Below, piece after piece: positions 59,818 to 64,000 of a stretch of 64,000 bases of DNA. The notes below the pieces were generated by a model that saw only the letters and a program-made list of their open reading frames with translations, did no database searches and had not been told where the DNA came from. Source of the DNA: Syncephalastrum monosporum B8922 (lineage: Eukaryota; Mucoromycota; Mucoromycetes; Mucorales; Syncephalastraceae); the NCBI GenBank assembly GCA_000697355.1, contig JNEN01001216.1:1-64000 (forward strand). Reading direction: 5' to 3'. The first letter of the stretch is position 1. Each line of letters begins with the position of its first letter. The translations under genes were made by a program, and so were the position numbers.

Positions 59818-61308
59818 TTATTTGCCGTACATGGCGAGCTCGAGTTTAGAGGAAGCATCATCCGAGTTATTTGTTGGTGAATAGCTCGGATTGTAACTTG
59901 TATTGTACGATTTGACCTTGTTGGAGTTCACGGTGCTGCTCCACATGATGTCATCTTCGTCCTTTTGCTCGTACTTTTTGAAACGTTGTTCGTTCAGCGC
60001 GATCGCTTTCGAGATAGCGTCTTCACCGTCTATGCTCGTCATTTGGTGACCGTCTTGAAGAGTGGTTGATCGACCGCCCTGGTCATTGTAGGTGCCGCCA
60101 CCGCTAGATGACTCTGTGCCAAAGATCATGGGCTGATTTTTGAACATGCTAGGGCTGTAAGGGAGGTGAGCATTATATCCAGTATCGTGAATGGTCAACA
60201 CTTACTTGATGACGATGGCAGTCTCGACCAGGATGGCAGAGAGAACACCAAGATATGTCCAAATGGATCCAAAAATGACACTACCCACTGTGCTGGTCAT
60301 AATCCGGTCACGCAGGATGCTGTAGAGCAAAAGCAAGGCAGCGAATCCCCAGAGGCAAATGACAAGGATGGTGACAATGATTTGGATCTTGAAGATACCA
60401 GTGTGCAGTGCCTTGTAACGGGCATGCGTCTGGCTGAATTTCTCAAGATGACCACGTAGGATATAGACAAGGCGGACACCAGCGAATAGGACGGCACAGC
60501 CAAGCGTACTACAATGCAGGAACCAGAAGCCATAGAGAAGATGGGCAAATACTTCAGCCTTCTCAAGATCGGACGTGGCCAAAGCGCCCGATATCAGCGA
60601 GCAGATGTTGTCAATCACAAACGGCCAGAAAAAGAACCAACAGCCAACAATGTCAACCGTGCGCGGTGATGGAAGCCAGCCAGCGACCTTTTGACTCTCA
60701 GAAAGTGTCTGTGCAATACCGACGAGATACATCGCAATACCGCCATAGCCAAATTGCCAGGGAAACTCGAAGAGGACTAAATAAAACATGAGAAGGGGGT
60801 ATTTTATGGAAAAAAAAAACTTACAGGACCGGGCAAGAAGATTGTCAGGAGAGATATCGGCCATGAGAATGACGCTGGAAACGAGACGGACTGAACCGAG
60901 AAAGCAAAAGCATTAATTTAAGTCAAGGTTTCGGATGAGCATTGTCGCGGGCGTAACGTACGGCAGTTATAGATTGTAACAAGAAAAAGCATCATATCGA
61001 CTGGTTTGGGCCGGAAGCAGCCTTTCCGTTTGGCACTGTCCCAAAGACGATGGCCTTGGTTGACCATACGATGGAACATGAGTGCGCATCCTGTTTTATC
61101 ATATTTTGTGGTTATTTTCGAGAATCAGAAAAGCTTCTCTCTAAGGAAATATCGTACCAAGAATAATGACGAAACCGGAAAGGATAATATTGATGAGATT
61201 GACATACCACATGGCTGTGGCCTCCTCACAGTTGGTGATGGTTAACCTCCAGTCACAGTGGCAGACACCATCGGTGCAATGCCGCTCTAGAGTGCGGCTA
61301 TTATCCAT
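59818..61308 (-). CDS. Seven-transmembrane receptor-like protein, copy 1
   Basis: Exons 61158-61308, 60962-61090, 60825-60890, 60206-60776, 59818-60154; 417 aa. A short Cys-rich N-terminus (CTDGVCHCDW, then TNCEEA) is followed by seven hydrophobic helices: NLINIILSGFVIILG, VDMMLFLVTIYN, FGYGGIAMYLVGIAQTL, VGCWFFFWPFVIDNICSLI, YGFWFLHCSTLGCAVLFAGV, IQIIVTILVICLWGFAALL and VIFGSIWTYLGVLSAILVE. The roughly 110-residue cytosolic tail is Ser/Asn/Tyr-rich and ends SSKLELAMYGK. The topology is GPCR-like, but I see no DRY, NPxxY or other class motif and do not recognise the family. A paralogue follows upstream (62607 onward). An in-frame ATG at 61398 would add 30 residues. Confidence 0.8.
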
Positions 61309-62606
61309 AGAGATGGAGGAGGTAAAGAAGCAAAAGGAACTCAGTTTATTACATCTGTCCAACACTTTATATTCGTCTCGGACAACGGAAGGCAGCATGT
61401 GGGACTGAGGCTATTTTTTGTGATATGTGTATGTACCACCCTCATTCTTTTGACTAGTAACTTTTTGACGTGAGAATCCCTCGTGGCTCATATCACAAAA
61501 CGTTTTTAATCGCATCGTGGCTTTCAATGGATAGATGTACATGTCTTACGTGCTCGTACGGCCATTTCACCGTTCGGCACTGAGGCATAACAGTTCGCCA
61601 TCTCTTAATGTGGCATCGTCGGAAACACATTTATCGAGCTTTTGTTTTAAGCTCTTTTACCCGCCTTGACGTACCTGCACAGCGATGATCAAAGTGAAAA
61701 TTCAGTATCGGGGCCACAACCGGTTCTTAAACTTTACGCCTGACCGCCTCCCTTTGCTATCCAGTCGTTCTTTGGCCGTTACTTTAAAATTCTTTCGTTT
61801 CCTCGTGTCATGCATACAACGTACCTGATCATCCCTTTTTTTCTTTGCCCAGACAACCCTTTGGATATTTTGCATGGTAAATCAAGTAATACGATTGTCT
61901 TTTGTTGTCCTCATTTTTCTGACAACATCTGTATTAAAACATACCCGGGTTTGCGGAATGGCTTCTGTCGTGACACAGACATCTGGTGTGACATAATGTT
62001 GCGTGATCGACCAATAAGGTGTGGCTAGATTGATGCGCCCCCCCCCCGCAACTGCCGAAACCCAACCTTGCCCGTTTAGCGCACCAAAATGACTGTGCAC
62101 CAAGTCGTACTAAAAGAAGTCTTTTCTCCAGGTACTTCATTTACTTTACCCAGCATCCCACGCGCTACTGCTCTTCATCGCGTGTTTTTCATATAAGTTT
62201 CATTTGCTTTTGGTTGGCTTGATTTCAGACCCCCGAACTCCGCTTACGTAACCAGAAGGACAATCCCATTCAGCAGCGCGATTGGTCTCCATTAATAGGC
62301 GACGCTAGCGCCACCTGATCCGTCTATTGAAAAAGTGATGATTATAATTTTACAAGGATTGCTGTTCTCGGCTGTTATGGTGTATATATATAATATCGTG
62401 CAAGACGTGTCAACCGAAAAAAAAACTAATGAGGATAATAATAAATGTACTGGGGTTGAGGGGAAAATGCCATGGCCATATGTGTGGGGAGAGTCATGGC
62501 CATATGTGTGCGCGAGTAATGGAAAAGGAAGGGAATGGAAGACCCAAAACGTTTGAATCTCGAAGGGCAATGCGAATAAGCAATGTATAGCGGTCGATGA
62601 AAATAC
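61309..62606. other. Intergenic between the two 7TM genes
   Basis: 1.3 kb without a gene. Contains a C-run of 9-10 (62038-62047), a CCAAT box (62009-62013) and two copies of CATGGCCATATGTGTG (about 62471 and 62497). Confidence 0.45.
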
Positions 62607-63970
62607 TCAGTTGCCATACATGGTCAACTCGAGCTTGGACGACTCGTCGTCATCGCGTCGATGGACGCCCTGCCGAGGCGTCGTGGGCGAGACGCTATTA
62701 TCATCATAGCTGTACTGATACTTCTCGTCGATAGCTCGATTACCATAGTAATCCGGATCGCGCGGTTGCATTGAAGCCGTATGACCGGTGGCGTGTCTTT
62801 GAAAAACTTGCTGGTACTTGTCCTGCTGTTGCTTGAGTTCGCTGAAAGCGTATGAATTTTGCTGCTGGTTGACATCATCGTCGTACTTGTGGAAGCTGGT
62901 ATCTCCCGCAAAGGACGTGTTGGCCTTGTAGGTCGACTGGCCGATGATACCACCCGATGTTCCGTTTGCACTTGACCCAGCTCCAAGCGCGGCGTTCTTT
63001 TCAAACTTGGGGCTATAATATTAAGTTTGATATAATTAGACCCAACTGCTGATGACCAAAAATAAGTGCTGACTTACTTGACAAATATGGCGAGTTCCAC
63101 AGCGGCCGTCGCGAGAGGACCGAGATAAGTCCACACGACTGATAAGAAAACGCTGCCCGGCACATTGACCATAATGAGATCGCGGAGAATGCCGTAGAGA
63201 AGCAAAAACGTGGCAAACATCATTAAACAGTTGATAATGATAGCCACGAGCATTTTAATCTGTAAGTGCAGGAAATGTGTGTGAGCTCTCAGTAAAGAAA
63301 AAACATTCCTCCAGGGATGTATATGCTTGCCTTGAAAATGCCCATCTTGACAGCGGCGTAACGTGAACCACTCTGGTCAAATTTGGCCAAGTGCCCGTTC
63401 AGGATGCGCACAAGGCGATAGCCAGCATACAATACGACACAGCTGAAAGATGTGTTGTGCAAGAACCAAAATCCGTAGAGCAGGCGTGTGAAGACTTCGG
63501 CGGTATAGAGCTCTGTGTCAGCAAAGGCACCAGCTACAAGAGAACAAACATTGTTGATGACAAATGGCCACAGGAAAAACCATGATCCCATGATATCCAC
63601 GAGCAGAGGTGAGGGAAGCCATCCAGTCGAGATTGCTTTGTGGCTCTATCGGGTATCGAAAACGTGGTTAGGTGTCAAGTTTTTCTCTTTCTCGATCGAG
63701 AAAATTTATATTTACATCAGCTAGTAAGATTCAGGATTAGCCGAGTCCCGCTTCACATAGTAATACGAAGCTTACCCAATGTCTGTGCAATACCCACAAG
63801 ATACAGCGCAAATCCGCCGTAACCAAACTGCCAAGGAATCTCAAAAAGGACTGCCAAAAGAATGTCAATCGAAAGTATGTTTGAGCGCGGTTTTGGTCAC
63901 TCACATGACCGAGCAATTATATTGTCTGGCGAGACGTCGGCGACCAATATCACGCTAGAAACGAGTCGGA
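62607..63970 (-). CDS. Seven-transmembrane receptor-like protein, copy 2 (5' end outside window)
   Basis: Visible exons: 63905-63970, 63776-63850, 63716-63720 (5 nt), 63331-63645, 63078-63259, 62607-63012. The N-terminal part, including TM1, lies beyond 64000. The sequence parallels copy 1 block by block: LRLVSSVILVADVSPDN, FLFEIPWQFGYGGFALYL, WFFLWPFVINNVCSLVAGAF, YGFWFLHNTSFSC, and a polar tail ending SSKLELTMYGN. Two splice peculiarities: a 5-nt exon that supplies the join TLADSHK, and a GC-AG intron (63260-63330) with donor GCAAGC in the place where copy 1 has no intron. The tail differs in length and is Gln/Asp/Tyr-rich. Function as for copy 1: unknown membrane receptor or sensor. Confidence 0.8.
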
Positions 63971-64000
63971 CTGTATAATATTAAGAGCGTCAGAATCCGC

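Noticed and set aside
1..64000. tRNA or rRNA genes
   Set aside because: No cloverleaf with a convincing T-loop was found by eye; a tRNAscan run would be needed to exclude them formally.

Overview
The window is nuclear DNA from a fungus, most likely an early-diverging filamentous fungus of the Mucoromycota (Mucorales-like). The reasons are: genes with many short introns (about 45-120 nt, GT-AG with CTAAC/CTGAT-type branch sites), moderate GC with CT-rich flanks, typical fungal housekeeping genes (SLA1, MRD1, SYS1, RAD54, HDA1, RSA3), Mucorales-type Tc1 transposase debris and a Ty3/gypsy fragment. No species can be named from sequence alone. I resolved 21 protein genes plus two weaker candidates by joining exons so that splice sites and reading phase agree; exon coordinates are given per gene.

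Layout. 0.4-2.2 kb: unknown C2H2 protein (+). 2.3-2.7 kb: a foldback (inverted-repeat) element. 3.1-4.4 kb: saccharopine-dehydrogenase-like oxidoreductase (+), convergent with the rRNA-processing factor MRD1 (-, 4.6-7.2 kb). 8.5-10.4 kb: F-box/LRR protein (+). 11.1-14.4 kb: a decayed zone with a Ty3/gypsy remnant, an unknown small gene and a frameshifted Tc1-like transposase. 14.6-20.5 kb: glutathione S-transferase-like (+), mitochondrial ribosomal protein mL54 (+), endocytic adaptor SLA1 (-). 21.4-22.2 kb: Golgi protein SYS1 (-). 22.3-26.7 kb is gene-poor, with a low-complexity Pro/Gly ORF. 26.7-30.4 kb: eight-finger C2H2 factor (-) and a second F-box/LRR protein (-).

32.1-44.8 kb is a glycoside-hydrolase neighbourhood: a secreted GH36 alpha-galactosidase (+), RAD54 (+), then two tandem GH31 alpha-glucosidase-like genes (-), one with and one without a signal peptide. 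45.8-48.7 kb: a BRCT-containing family X DNA polymerase (-) and the ribosome assembly factor RSA3 (-). 50.1-52.8 kb: a DUF1399/glycine-rich-domain protein with a cysteine-punctuated polyglycine tail (-). 54.3-57.2 kb: HDA1-type histone deacetylase (-). 57.8-58.4 kb: the tiny six-exon CENP-S/MHF1 gene (-). 59.8-64.0 kb: two tandem paralogues of a seven-transmembrane protein family (-), the second running off the window.

Functionally the window mixes chromatin and DNA-repair genes (RAD54, family X polymerase, MHF1, HDA1), ribosome biogenesis (MRD1, RSA3, mL54), membrane traffic (SLA1, SYS1) and extracellular sugar use (GH36, GH31). No operon-like or biosynthetic cluster is evident beyond the glycosidases. 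The least explained items are the tandem 7TM family, the 5-nt microexons inferred in two genes, the start codon split by an intron in MRD1, and the dispersed foldback repeat.
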